From: Symbiodinium natans | Lineage: Eukaryota > Sar > Dinophyceae > Suessiales > Symbiodiniaceae | Assembly: GCA_905221605.1 (NCBI GenBank) | Contig: CAJNDS010002323.1 | Span: 210,001-274,000 of the forward strand | Reading direction: 5' to 3' | Length of the DNA stretch: 64,000 nt | In this document: piece after piece, positions 24,314 through 34,373 of the stretch | Position numbering within the stretch: the stretch's first letter is position 1 | How the letters are laid out: every line of letters starts with the position of its first letter | The notes under the pieces: model-generated | Databases searched by the model: none | What the model was told of the DNA's origin: nothing | What the model saw: the letters and a program-made list of their open reading frames with translations, nothing else | Program-made: the position numbers and the translations under genes

Positions 24314-24891
24314 CCATGACGTACACTCTGCCTCGCTCAAAGCGTAGGCTGATTTTGGTAGTGAGCCCTGTGTGGCTGCTTCTGGTGTGCCACGTACTGT
24401 GTGCCGATGCTGGCATGGTGCGTGGTTACATCGTGGGAGCCCGAGCCCAGTTGTGCCGAATCAGGTACAAGGGCGCGCAGCGCCTGGAGTTTTAGGATAA
24501 GGGAGGTGCTAACGGCAACCTCTCGCTCCGTCGTTGCAGACTCCGTTACCCTGACGGTTTGAGTTGAGTTGAGTTGAGAGAGCAGGAACATTTTGCCGTT
24601 TGCCAGACCCCTTTGTAAAGCAGCACACAGGCAGCCGGAAGGAATCCTGGACCAGATACAAAGTTCACCACATGGAAAATAAGGGTTTCACTTCTGCTGC
24701 TAAAGTTTGATCATGGTTTATGGCTTATGGTTCCGGGGTCAACCGCACTCCGCTGCCCCGAAAGGACTCCCGTGCATTTTCCGATATTATCCGGCCCGCA
24801 TAGAACGCACGGAGCCGCCTGCGAGAGGACCTGGGCTTGGACCCGATTGACCCCAAAGCCAGGCTCCGCACTGTCCAAAAAGGGTGTAGGG

Positions 24892-24993
24892 TTGGGATGT
24901 TCCCCCTTGTACTAGCAGTCCATAATCGGGATGACAGTAACCCCCTATGAGAATGCCGGTTAAGGACTGTTTGTATAAGGGGGAACATCCCAA
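24892..24993 (+). mobile_element. Inverted-repeat element family 1, copy A
   Basis: Starts TTGGGATGTTCCCCCTTGTA and ends with its near-complement TATAAGGGGGAACATCCCAA. About 100 bp with GTAACCCCCTAT in the loop half; no coding capacity. Non-autonomous MITE-like. Confidence 0.85.
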
Positions 24994-25216
24994 GTTTAGT
25001 GTTTCGGTTTAGGGTTCAGCGTTTTGGGCTCGAGAAGTGCACAGGAGCCCTGTTCACGGCTTAGGGGCCCTGTCAACAAGGGCTTTGGGCCTGATCGAAC
25101 CCTGGTCGGGACGTACCCCGAAAAGCTTTCATGCCAAGAAACGATGACGATGACGACATGTTAATACTAGACCGTCATTTTCCAGAGTTGGGGGGCTTTG
25201 AGATTGGTGAAGACAC

Positions 25217-28200
25217 CTTCAACAGGCTCTTCGCTGTCCACGAGGGGCTCTGTGCATTTTAAGGCCGGCCATTTTGAGGCTGAAGTGGCCTGTAAGGGTG
25301 GCGGGGGGGTGGGGAGGGCGGACCCGATTAACCCCCAAAACCCACTGTCCAAACAAAGCCTTTGTGCACTCTTTGGGGGCCCCCGGAATGCATACAGGTC
25401 CTTTACAGGAGTCCGTTGCGCCTGTGAGGAGGGGGTTTGGGCCCGACTGCCGGGATATTCAGGGGTTTGGGCACCAAGTTCTCTTAACCCTGTCATCTTG
25501 AAAGCCCGAAAACAACCGAAAGCCATGAGCAGCTAAATCCCAAACCCCGGAAGCTCTAAACCCTTCAACCCTTAAACCCCCTCAACCCTAAACCCTTAAA
25601 CCTTAAACCCTTAAACCCCCTCAACCCTAAACCCTTAAGCCTTAAACCCTTAAACACCCTCAACCTTAAACCCTTAAACCCTTAAACGCCCTCAACCCTT
25701 AAACCCCCCCTAAAGCTCCTTTAGCCCTCTGAAAAACCCTCCTCGAGCTGCTTCAGCTGCTCTTCCTTCCTGCTGAACTCTGGTAGCATCCTGGGCTCGG
25801 GCGGCGCGCGCTGCAATGTGATTTAGGGGTTTAGGGTGTTCAGGGGTTCTGGGGTTCAGAATTTAGGGTTTAGGGTTTAGGGTTCAGGGCTTAAATGTAG
25901 GATTTTAGGGCCATGGATTGTATGGATTCAGGATGAACTTGTCTAAGGAAATACGAAGAGGGTTTGGGGTACCTTAGACCCAATGTCAGAGGGCCACCTC
26001 TCTGGCTATCTCTCTCTTTCTCTCATTCTCTCTTCCTTCCTTCCTTCCTTCCTTCCTTCCTTCCTTCCTTCCTTCCTTCCTTCCTTCCTTCCTTCTGCCG
26101 CAATTGACCCCCGAAGGGGCCGCCCCTGGGGGCGTGCAGTTAGCGATCCAGTCGGTGTGAAGTCTGTGTGAAATCGGATGTGCTGTGGGCGCTCCCTAGA
26201 ACCAAGACATACCCTATGTGTGTACAGTTCGTCTTTCGCTCCCTCTCTCTCTCTCTCTATGGTCTGACGGACAGCATCAATAACCTGCAGGCCCCTAACT
26301 AAGACTCTAACGTAGCACCCGAATGCCCGATACTAAAACACTGGAGCCCTAAAAGTCGTGCTGGTTGCGTTCCCGACCCCTTGAGGGCCAAGCCGGAAGG
26401 CGTCGAGCACGCCTGGCAGTGGGGCCGGGGAAGGGTGGAGGGTTTAGGGTTTAGGGTTCAGGGTTTAGGGGGTAAATCTAGGAGGAGTAGAAAAATACTG
26501 GTGCTAGAGCCATCGGGCTTCGGGCTCGGGACTAGATTTTGGGTGGTTAAGGTCCAGGGTTTAGTGGGTCTGGAGGGTTTAATTCTTGGGGTTAAGGTGC
26601 AGGGCTTTGAGGGCTTGGGTGGTTGAGGCTCATTCTGTAGCAAACGGGTCCGTAGGATCTAGCTTTGGCAGCTATGAACACCAAAAAAACCCACCCGAAA
26701 TCGCGACAGGTGCGTGAACGCAGGACGTGCTGAGCTAGAAGGACGCTGCATGCAGCCGCAAGACCAACAGGGATCGAACCCTCAGAGCGGTGCACCATGA
26801 CATGTGCCGGGCTCCGTGCTACGGCCTACACCCTATTAAATCCTGAAAGAACCCTGAGCCCGTTAAAGGAGCTAAATGCAGGAGAGTGGCCTATTCACAA
26901 AGCCGTAACAGGGCCCTGTCGGCTTTAGGGTTATCAGGTCTTCGGCTTTAGGAACAAGGGGCCTTTTAAACCCTAAACCCTAAACCCTAAACCCTAAACC
27001 CTAAACCCTAAACCCTAAACCCTAAACCCTAAACCCTACACTTACAGAGCTTAGAGGCTTTAGGAATTAGGGCTCCGTCCCGCCGAGCAGTTGGGGCCTC
27101 TGAGGCCCTGCAGTTGGCCAAGGGCATCCCGGAGGCTGCCCGAATGGACCTTTTGGGGTCTGCAGAAAGGAAGGGTTTAGGGTTTAGGGTTTAGGGTTTA
27201 GGGTTTAGGGTTTAGGGTTTAGGGTTTAGGGTTTAGGGTTTAGGGTTTAGGGTTTGGGGTTTGGGGTTTGGGGTTTGGGGTTTGGGGTTTGGGGTTTGGG
27301 GTTTGGGGTTTGGGGTTTGGGGTTTAGGGTTTAGGGTTTTGGGGGTTCATGCCTTGGTTCTGGATCGAATGTATAGGGGCCTTAATAATTAGAATAAGGT
27401 TTTGGGGCTTTAGTATAGTATAGTTATAAAAGGACCCTAAGGGAATACTATTCGCAATTATTCCGACCCCCTTAGTAGGTTTCCAGGAACCTAGAAGACA
27501 AACAAAAAGTACAATTGTTCAGGCTTTGGCTTTGTTTAGGGTTTTTTGTTTTAACCTTGGAGGACGGTGCGCGCTCAGGGTAGAGGCTTAAGCTTTTTGC
27601 TGCCTAGGTTCCTCAGAAACCTAGGAAGAACAGAGGGTTCCATGCGTTTGCTTTTTTGCGGGTCTGGGGGTTTAAGGAAAATAGGGTTTAGGTGCCTGTT
27701 TGCTGTATCGGCATTTGGGAATAGAAGGGTGCTGTTGGCCATCTTCGATGGCCTTACCTTTACTACTGATGGAAAGGAAAACAATAGCCTCTAGAGGCAA
27801 TGCTTAATTAATCTTATGTATTTAGCATCTATCAAAAGCGACTACATGGCATGTGTATTTCTATGTTTCTTTATCTACACATGGTTGTTGCTTGTTCATT
27901 GTTGCTTCTTCAATATGTAGGGATTCGGGATCAGGGGTTTGCTGCAAAAAGTCTGTCCAAGGATTAAACCCAAAAGAAACCCTGAACCCTGAAACCTGAA
28001 CCCTAAACCCAAAACCCTAAACCCTCCCCAACATTCCCCCATTTCAGGGCTCCCCCGCGAACTGCTCGCAGTCCTTCACCTTCCTGTCCCAGGAGTTCAC
28101 CTCCCACCGCAAGCCGTGCACTAAGCTTAAGCGCTTGGGGTTGCGGTGTTTGGGCCAGTGAGTCTTGGGGTTTTCGGGTTGTGGTCTTGCAGGTGTGTGA

Positions 28201-29768
28201 GTTAGGGCATTGGGGATCCACACACACTTTGAATAAACCTTAAACCCTCAAAAGCCTCAGCCCTAGCAGCGACAAACTGTGCCAAGACGGCCTCCCGCAG
28301 TGCGCTCAGCGCCGTCTCGACCCGGGTCCTTTCAGGGCTGGGGGGCACTTTTTGAGTTGCAGGTCGAGGGTGTGGGCTTCTATCAGGTTGCAGAAGGTGA
28401 GGGTTCTCTAGGGGGTCGAGGATCGTCCTACAAGCTCACATAAGGCTTATACATACATACATACATACATACATACATACATACATACATACATACACAA
28501 ATTGGTTTCTTTAAGGCCATGGTTTGTGTTGGGTTTGGTTAGGGCTTCGGTTGGCTTGAGGGTCTAAGACAAGTTAGCATCAGGAAGGGTTTGGGCTTCG
28601 GTTTTCTACATATCCCAAAAAGCCGCGTTTAAGACACAGAGCCAAGCTTCAGAAAATCTCGGGCTGAGAGGTGTAGGGTTTTTTCAGGGCTTAGGGTCCC
28701 GAATCAGCAGCCGAGAGGCGACGATTCTTTGCAGGCTTTGCAGTTGAGTGCTTAGGTGCAGCTTTAAGGTTGGGCTCCATGCTAGTTTTGAGCTGACTCT
28801 TGCATGTCTGTCAGACCTAGTTAATTACACTCTAAACCCAACACACCGACATCCCGAAGCAAACTTTAAAACCCGAAAACATGAAGCCCTATAGCCCCAG
28901 ACCCTAAAGCCCTAAACGCAAGCAGGGCCCCTGGCTTCACCGCGTCGATCTCGGCCAGGCCACGCAGGCCAGAGCGCTTCTTGTCATCGGCGTCCTCAGC
29001 GATGGGAATAACTTGTTCAGGGGGTTAGGGCTTATAGGACTTAGTATGATCGACCTCACTGTGGAATCCTTACAATAACAAGAATAGAGTGACGGTAAGG
29101 ACAATCATGAGAAAGATGGGGCTTGAGCGGATGCCAGTAATGGAGTTCAGGGATTTAGAACTTCTCCTTCTGCAGGCGACACCCAAACCTCGTCACGAAA
29201 TTTACCTGAGGCTCCCTTTCAAAGGATTAAGATTATATACTCCTATCATGGCCCTTCTATTCCCTGAGAGGGATCTGTAAAAAGGGTCCCCAAACTCAAG
29301 GGTACAACCGTAGGGGTCCAAGGTAGAAATCCATGATCCCCAAACCCTCCTTGAAAAAGACCATAAGCCCCGAATCCTCTTGTCCGGCCCGATCCTTGAG
29401 CCCCTCGAGCACTTGCCCCAGGCGCGCATGACCGCTCAGCGCCTGGCAGAGAAAAAGGCCATGGGCTTGGGGTTTGGGGTTTTGGGTTGGGCGTGGGGCC
29501 GGGGGTGTGCGGGGGGGCAAAAAGGTTTGAACATTGCTTACGGCTTGAGGGCGTTCTAAGGGTGATTCTAGAGTTTGTTCTGAAGGGTCTTTGACTGTAG
29601 GGTTTAGGGGTGCACCCTAAACCCTACACGTCAAGTTATGGTTTAAGGCATGTTTTGCTTGCTGGTGCTGAAGGGAGACTGGGAGTTTAGGAGCAATAAT
29701 AAGGATCCACTCCAAGCGGTTAGGGTTTAGGGCTTAGGGTTCACATTGAACAAGAGGACCCATGGGCA

Positions 29769-29813
<45 letters not shown>

Positions 29814-30581
29814 GATTCAGGCTCAGATGCGCCCCTCCCCCCATCGTAGAAACAGTCTCTGACATAGATCATGCATATTCCTAGAAACCGCAAAGGGGAA
29901 AACCTCAGGAGGCATTGGGGCTTCTCAGGCTCCAGAGGAAGGACAGGTTGCTTGGTATAATTTTGGGGCTTATAATTAGGGTTCATATAGGCTTAAGGGT
30001 CTAAGGCGTTGAGAGCCACGCAAACCCTCCAAATCCGAACTCTAGCAAGCACGGTGCCTCCTGTCTCATCTTCTCCAAGCCGCGACTCGAAGTTGCTAGC
30101 TGCGCAACCTGCTCTGCTACACCTACTTTGGGCATTTAGGGCCCAGGCTTGGGTGTGGGTATCGGTGAAGGTTTCTTCCTTGTCGAGTCTAGTTTCGTCA
30201 AGCGGAAGCGTGACCTTTTGGGTTCGATGGGGCTTCTGAAAGTTAGGGACGCTTTTTGGGGAGGATTCAACTACAGGCGGTGGTTCTGAATTGGGGGGGG
30301 GGGGGGCCTTTTTAACATGTGAGCTTGTCCAAGGAATCTGGCACAAAAGGTGAGGCTAGGGGATCCGGGCTTGAGGGCTCACAAGTCCTGCACCAGCCCC
30401 CCCCCCCCCCCCCTAAACCCTCAACCCTAACCCTAAACCCTAAACCTTAAACCTTCAACCTTAAACTTAAACCCTAACCCTAAACCCCCTTTGAGGCCGG
30501 CGCCAGCTGGTTGCTTGCCAGCTCGATGGCCTCGGAGGTGTCTTGGCACAGCAGCTGACCTGCGTAGGAGGCGTGTGGACT
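25217..30581 (-). CDS. Second phase-consistent split gene, function unknown
   Basis: Seven islands join in phase: 30581-30486 (SYAGQLLCQDTSEAIELA), 28994-28918 (DADDKKRSGLRGLAEIDAV), 28328-28262 (TRVETALSALREAVLAQF), 28133-28051 (GLRWEVNSWDRKVKDCEQF), 27159-27084 (PQKVHSGSLRDALGQLQGL), 25810-25738 (RMLPEFSRKEEQLKQLEE) and 25249-25217 (PLVDSEEPVE). Third codon positions are G/C-rich, nearly all of them in the fourth island. Acceptors include TTTCTGCAG and CACATTGCAG; donors include GTTTAGGG twice, and GC sites. The product looks soluble, helical and charged, with no family I can name. Both ends are open; the window does not show start or stop with confidence. Confidence 0.48.
25560..25710 (-). 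repeat. Telomere-derived tandem repeat
   Basis: About three copies of a 45-50 bp unit built from CCCTTAAA, CCCCCTCAA and CCCTAAA. Confidence 0.8.
25738..25810 (-). CDS. Exon-like island (chain 30.6-25.2 kb)
   Basis: Acceptor AATCACATTGCAG preceded by CCCTAAACCCCTAAA; donor GAGG|GTTTTTC. 24 codons, RAPPEPRMLPEFSRKEEQLK then QLEE, with a coiled-coil-like end. Phase 0 in, 1 out. Confidence 0.6.
26032..26095 (+). repeat. (TTCC)n microsatellite
   Basis: About sixteen perfect units; a short (CT)n lies at 26241-26258. Confidence 0.95.
26967..27040 (-). repeat. CCCTAAA array, left arm of a convergent pair
   Basis: About ten perfect units. Faces the TTTAGGG array at 27175 across the 27084-27159 island. 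Confidence 0.95.
27084..27159 (-). CDS. Exon-like island between convergent telomere arrays (chain 30.6-25.2 kb)
   Basis: Acceptor CTTCCTTTCTGCAG, GC donor TGCTCG|GCGGGA. 25 codons PQKVHSGSLRDALGQLQGLR and onward. In the sense direction it is preceded by a long CCCTAAA array and followed by another CCCTAAA array in inverted orientation on the far side. The plus strand is also open (ASEALQLAKGIPEAARMDLL); the strong minus acceptor decides. Confidence 0.5.
27175..27337 (+). repeat. TTTAGGG array passing into a TTTGGGG array
   Basis: Eleven perfect TTTAGGG units switch abruptly to about eleven perfect TTTGGGG units and return to TTTAGGG for two. The block of one variant suggests local amplification of a mutated unit. 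Confidence 0.95.
27376..27470 (+). mobile_element. Inverted-repeat element family 2, copy C
   Basis: Starts GGGGCCTTAATAATTAGAA and ends AATTATTCCGACCCC; the two ends are roughly complementary. Confidence 0.75.
28051..28133 (-). CDS. Exon-like island (chain 30.6-25.2 kb)
   Basis: Acceptor AACCCCAAG (a TTAG acceptor 13 nt downstream is the alternative), GC donor GGGA|GCCCTG. 27 codons including LRWEVNSWDRKVKDCEQFAG, with G or C at nearly every third position. Phase 0 in, 2 out. Confidence 0.55.
28262..28328 (-). CDS. Exon-like island (chain 30.6-25.2 kb)
   Basis: Acceptor CCCTGAAAG, GC donor TAGG|GCTGAGG (the phase would be the same at a nearby GCTAGG). 22 codons reading TRVETALSALREAVLAQFVA then AR; helical. 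Phase 2 in, 0 out. Confidence 0.5.
28450..28497 (+). repeat. (ACAT)n microsatellite
   Basis: About twelve perfect units; a five-unit copy occurs at 53451-53471. Confidence 0.95.
28918..28994 (-). CDS. Exon-like island (chain 30.6-25.2 kb)
   Basis: Acceptor ATCGCTGAG, donor CTTGC|GTTTAGGG. 25 codons, DADDKKRSGLRGLAEIDAVK and onward; phase 0 in, 2 out, completed to alanine by the next island. Confidence 0.55.
29774..29814 (+). repeat. (GA)n microsatellite
   Basis: About twenty units with one CGA interruption. Confidence 0.95.
30486..30581 (-). CDS. Exon-like island (chain 30.6-25.2 kb)
   Basis: Donor GGGG|GTTTAGGG; acceptor CTACGTAG. 32 codons including QDTSEAIELASNQLAPASK. Phase 0 to 0. The acceptor lacks a good pyrimidine tract. 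Confidence 0.5.
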
Positions 30582-30636
30582 CTACGTAGCACCTCCTAGC
30601 GAGCTTAGAGAACCTGGAGGTTTAGGGTTTAGGGTT

Positions 30637-30725
30637 TAGGGCATAGGGTTTGTAGGGTTTGCAGGGTTTGTAGGGCTTGCAGAGTTTACAGGGTTTGCAG
30701 GGTTTGCAGGGCTTGCAGTTTAGGG
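30637..30725 (+). repeat. 9-bp GGGTTTGCA-type tandem repeat
   Basis: About nine imperfect units (GGGTTTGCA, GGGTTTGTA, GGGCTTGCA), next to TTTAGGG units from which it probably arose. Confidence 0.85.
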
Positions 30726-30973
30726 TTTCTAGGGTTGAGGGGTTTAGGGTTTACCTGAAGCCTGAACCCTTAACCCCCAGGCCGCGGATTCTCTCCCGGA
30801 ACCCGATTCTAAGGAAATCAGCCCAGACTCTGAACCCCTAAGCGCATATATAGCACCCCCCCAGTGGTGCCCTGTTGATCCCTTGTTGACTGCTTTTGTT
30901 CAAGTATCTCAGGTGCGGTCGCCCCGTTTAAGATCTTTCGGACATCTACCCCAAAACCAGCTCTCGAGCTGAT

Positions 30974-30994
30974 CTATATATATATATATATATA
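30974..30994 (+). repeat. (TA)n microsatellite
   Basis: Ten perfect units. Confidence 0.9.
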
Positions 30995-31227
30995 CATAAA
31001 TACACTCAGTACACGCATGAAATCTTGCTGTACGGACCTACATGTTCTGTGACCGTGTGTAGGTCACTCGGCTCGATCTCAGACCTAATCAGCATTTGTG
31101 AAGCAATGGTGTTTGCACCAGGCCCTGTCACTAGCGACACACACCGAGTACATACCAGGCAATTTTTTTTGTCCGGGGCTTCGAGTCACATGGCTATAGC
31201 TCAAGCTGGCACAAATGAAGTACCGAT

Positions 31228-32073
31228 TCATGGTAGAGGCAGAGCCTCCTCTTGGACAGAAGTGAAGAACGCAACAGCTGCCACGACACACTCCTGTGGC
31301 TGCTCGTATGCAAGCATGTGTCCAGCATTCGCGACCTCGACAAGCCTCACCCGGTCCTCAAACTGTCTCTTCAGCTCACGACCATTCTCCACCGGGGCCA
31401 TTTTGTCCTCCAGACCTTGAACTACCAGCAGCGGAGCCTCGCCACCCCCCCACCACACATCTCGGTCTGGAGCCTTCGCACGTTCGGTCACAGACGGAAT
31501 CATCCCCGCGGCCTGGGCCTGCAGCACCGACTCCACGAAGTCACGCACACGCGCGTCGCCTGTCGCCGGTGCGAACATGCACGCCTTCACGAGGCGCACG
31601 CGCTCCTCCTCGCTCATGGAAGCCTGAGGTGATGTCGCCTCGCCTGCTCGACGGAGTGTCTCTGCGTCGACAGTCGGCCCGTGCAGCCCTCCTGCTGCAA
31701 GGAGCACCACACTCCTCACAAGCGGTCCGTATCGTGCAGCGACCAGCCGCATCACCCTGTTGCCACCCGCCCATCCCACCAAGTGGGCCCGCTCTTTTCC
31801 CAGCTGTCTCAGAGCGTTAACAACATCCAGTGCGTTACTCTCCATACCGACATTTTCCATGCTTCCGGCCCCTCCTCCGTAGCCTCTGGTGTTCAAAGCA
31901 ACAACAAAGAATCCTCTGGCAGCAAGCCGGTCAGCAAAGTCTCCGTATCGAGGCATCACAAGACCACCGCCTCCCGCGATACACAAGACCAAGTCGTCTG
32001 TCTGCTTTCCCCATGTGAAGCCCGTCAGCGCAGTGCCCTCGCCATCCTCCAAGAAGAGACGAATGGACGTCAT
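31228..32073 (-). CDS. Intronless alpha/beta-hydrolase-fold protein, nucleophile position Ala
   Basis: A complete 281-codon ORF with ATG and stop. The fold signature is clear: strand and oxyanion-type glycine run LVLCIAGGGG (28-37), N-TRGYG loop (61-65), nucleophile elbow LVGWAGGNRVMR (98-109), acid-region LLVVQGLEDKMAP (215-227) and catalytic-type histidine in AGHMLAYEQP (250-259). The elbow is G-W-A-G-G, so alanine (102) sits where serine is usual. From memory, some bacterial-type members carry G-x-A-x-G-N here, so this may be a known variant rather than decay. Whether it hydrolyses anything is unclear. Length is normal for the fold. It lies on the same strand as the split genes, in a patch without TTTAGGG motifs; intronless structure suggests retroposition or transfer. 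No spliced-leader relic was seen upstream. Confidence 0.9.
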   Translation of the reverse strand: MTSIRLFLEDGEGTALTGFTWGKQTDDLVLCIAGGGGLVMPRYGDFADRLAARGFFVVALNTRGYGGGAGSMENVGMESNALDVVNALRQLGKERAHLVGWAGGNRVMRLVAARYGPLVRSVVLLAAGGLHGPTVDAETLRRAGEATSPQASMSEEERVRLVKACMFAPATGDARVRDFVESVLQAQAAGMIPSVTERAKAPDRDVWWGGGEAPLLVVQGLEDKMAPVENGRELKRQFEDRVRLVEVANAGHMLAYEQPQECVVAAVAFFTSVQEEALPLP

Positions 32074-32099
32074 CAGATGAAGTGATCTCGCACTAGAGC

Positions 32100-34300
32100 G
32101 TGCGCAGAGCTAAACGTCCTATTTTTGCCCACATGATACCTGCATGCAGAAATGAGGCGACGAGTTGCCGATCGCCACACGCAAGAAGTAACGTACTCTG
32201 TCCATTCATGCAATCGTTATTGGGATGTACTCTGCCTACGTCGCCGTTTAAGTGTCTACGGGTGCGTATCGAAAATTTGTTGGATACCTGCCGTACCTGC
32301 TCGCATCTCTTCGAGCACTCGGCTTATCGAAGGTGTAGGAGGTCGATTGTCGAGGGCCAATGGTCTAAAGCAGCCGACACAGTCTCACAGGGGGCCACTG
32401 GGCCCATTTGAGGGGCCTGCCTTCGACAGTTTCGGGTTTAGGAGGGTTAAGGACTTAGATTCAGATGTAATTATAGGGTTTATATAAGGTTTGTGAAAGG
32501 GTGTCCCAGCGTCAGAACGTAAACTTCACCAACACATAAACCTTGCATGCGCCTTTTAAGGTTTAGAGCACAACACACCCTCCTTCCAAGAAGACAACAA
32601 AGCGGGGGAAGAGCGTTCCGGATAGAGCTTGCCCTAAAACGGGATTAGGTACAGCAGGAAACCAGGAAACCTGAGGCACTGACAACTCATTCCCAGCGAG
32701 GACCTGGGTCTCTTCGTGAGCACTTTCTGTTTAGGGCTCAGGGCTTCAAGTGTCGCAACCTTTTTTCAAACCACCAAGCCCGGGACTTGGGGTTTAGGGG
32801 TTCAGGGGTTCAGGGCCATTTTTAGCGTTTAGGATTTTCACAAGGGTTTACAGGGTTTGGGTTTTGGGTTATGTAGAATTTGGGGTTTCGGGTTTAGGGC
32901 TTGAAGTTTAGAACGCTTGCGGTTGAGTGCTGTGGCTCAGACAAGTGCTGGTCCAGCTTGTCAAAGGGCACATGGCTCCTCGCGAGCCTGGAGGAAAAGA
33001 CAGTCGTCTTGTTTCCGAAGCTCTTAACCCTAAACTCAAACCTTGGGGTGTGTCCCCTTATACCAACAGTCCTTCATAGGGATTATCGTACCCCCTAGTA
33101 TAATCCCCATTACAGGTTAGTATAAGGGCGAACATCCCAACTCAAACCCTTTAACAACCCAGACCCCTGAAAGGGCCTACCCCAAACCCTCCCCGGTCTC
33201 AACAAACCCTGACGCAAGTCCTCAGGGCTTTGCAGTTTCACTACTAGGGTTGAAGATTTCAGGGTTTCATGCTTTAGGCGATTCAGCATCCTGCCGGGGG
33301 AAACTTGCAGGCTGAGGCGGCCCCAGCTTTCGGGCATTAGGGTCTTACGGGCTGATGGGGTTGAGCTGCGGCGGATATTTGGGGTTTTGGGCTTAGGACT
33401 CATCCTCCCAGGGCCTACAAAGCTACAAAGCCTAAAGCCTAAATCCTAAACCTCCACTAAGCTTTAAAACCCTCGAGTTTCGTTTCTCCTTCGGCACGTA
33501 CCCCAAAACACGACAGCCTCAACCATGAGAAGGCCAATGAAGGCGCGTCGTCCAGAATATTTGCATCAACGTTCCGCCCAAGACTTTTGATACATGCTTG
33601 TACATTTAGTTGCTGCACCAGGTCGAAAGACCATGTAAACCCATGGGCAAGACGTCCATACCGGGACTTATCGAAGTCTGAGGATGTAATCCTTGAAGTT
33701 CTTCAGGGACACCGCTCGCGCATATTTGCATGGCGTCACCGAGCGTGAGGTCATAGCCGAGGCAAAAGTAGGGTCGTAGTATGGAAGGTAAACGACAAGC
33801 ATAAAACCAATCCTCCGCAATGTATAAGTCTTGGTCTCGTGGGATTTTCCAGGTCACCCAGCGCTGGCTGCCCCAGTCTCGCCCAAGCACTACCCACTAC
33901 CATGGATATCCCAAAGGGCCCGGAGGTTCGGCTTTTACTCGAAACCGCCCCTGGAACACTACCCTCAACCCTGAAGCCCTGAGACGCGAAACCTTTGTCA
34001 CATTCTAAAGTTCGGTCCGACCAGGAATCATCCAGGGGGGTAAAACATTTAGTGCGCAAACCCTAAGGTCTAAAACCGGAACCTCAAAACTCAAAACCTT
34101 TGGAACCCAAACCTAAATCCACATTCCTTGACAGCAACCCAGGACATGCTGTGAATCTGTTGAATTCGTCAATGGCAGGCCGTTGCCACCTGAAGAAAAG
34201 AAGCAACACAAAAGAAAACCTAAAGTCCTGATCCCAAGCCCATAAACAAGCGGAAGCCCCAAAACCAAACTCCCCTAAAGCAAAAACCCAATCAAGACTC
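32100..34300. other. Stretch without a supported gene
   Basis: Sequence upstream of the hydrolase gene, family 1 copy B, and unique DNA. No exon was found that links the 34.3 kb island to the 30.6 kb chain. Confidence 0.5.
33043..33140 (+). mobile_element. Inverted-repeat element family 1, copy B
   Basis: Left arm diverged (TTGGGGTGTGTCCCC), right arm GCGAACATCCCAA; inner CAGTCCTTCATAGGGATTAT shared with other copies. Confidence 0.8.
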
Positions 34301-34318
34301 TAACGCCCAACCCCAAAC

Positions 34319-34373
34319 GAAGACTCCCGCGCCTCGCATTGAGCCAGGCGACAGGATCAAAGGCCTCCGAGCT
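34319..34373 (-). CDS. Exon-like island with strong acceptor (chain 42.4-34.3 kb)
   Basis: Acceptor CCTGCTTTCAG preceded by CCCTAAACCC, donor CTTC|GTTTGGGG. Eighteen codons: SSEAFDPVAWLNARRGSL. Phase 0 in, 1 out. No continuation was found in phase before the hydrolase gene. Confidence 0.5.

Noticed and set aside
27060-27172. Plus-strand exon (ASEALQLAKGIPEAARMDLL)
   Set aside because: Attractive peptide, but the minus strand has a pyrimidine-rich CTTTCTGCAG acceptor and fits the neighbouring exons in phase.
31296-32085. Plus-strand ORFs opposite the hydrolase
   Set aside because: Antisense shadows of a gene with clear fold motifs.
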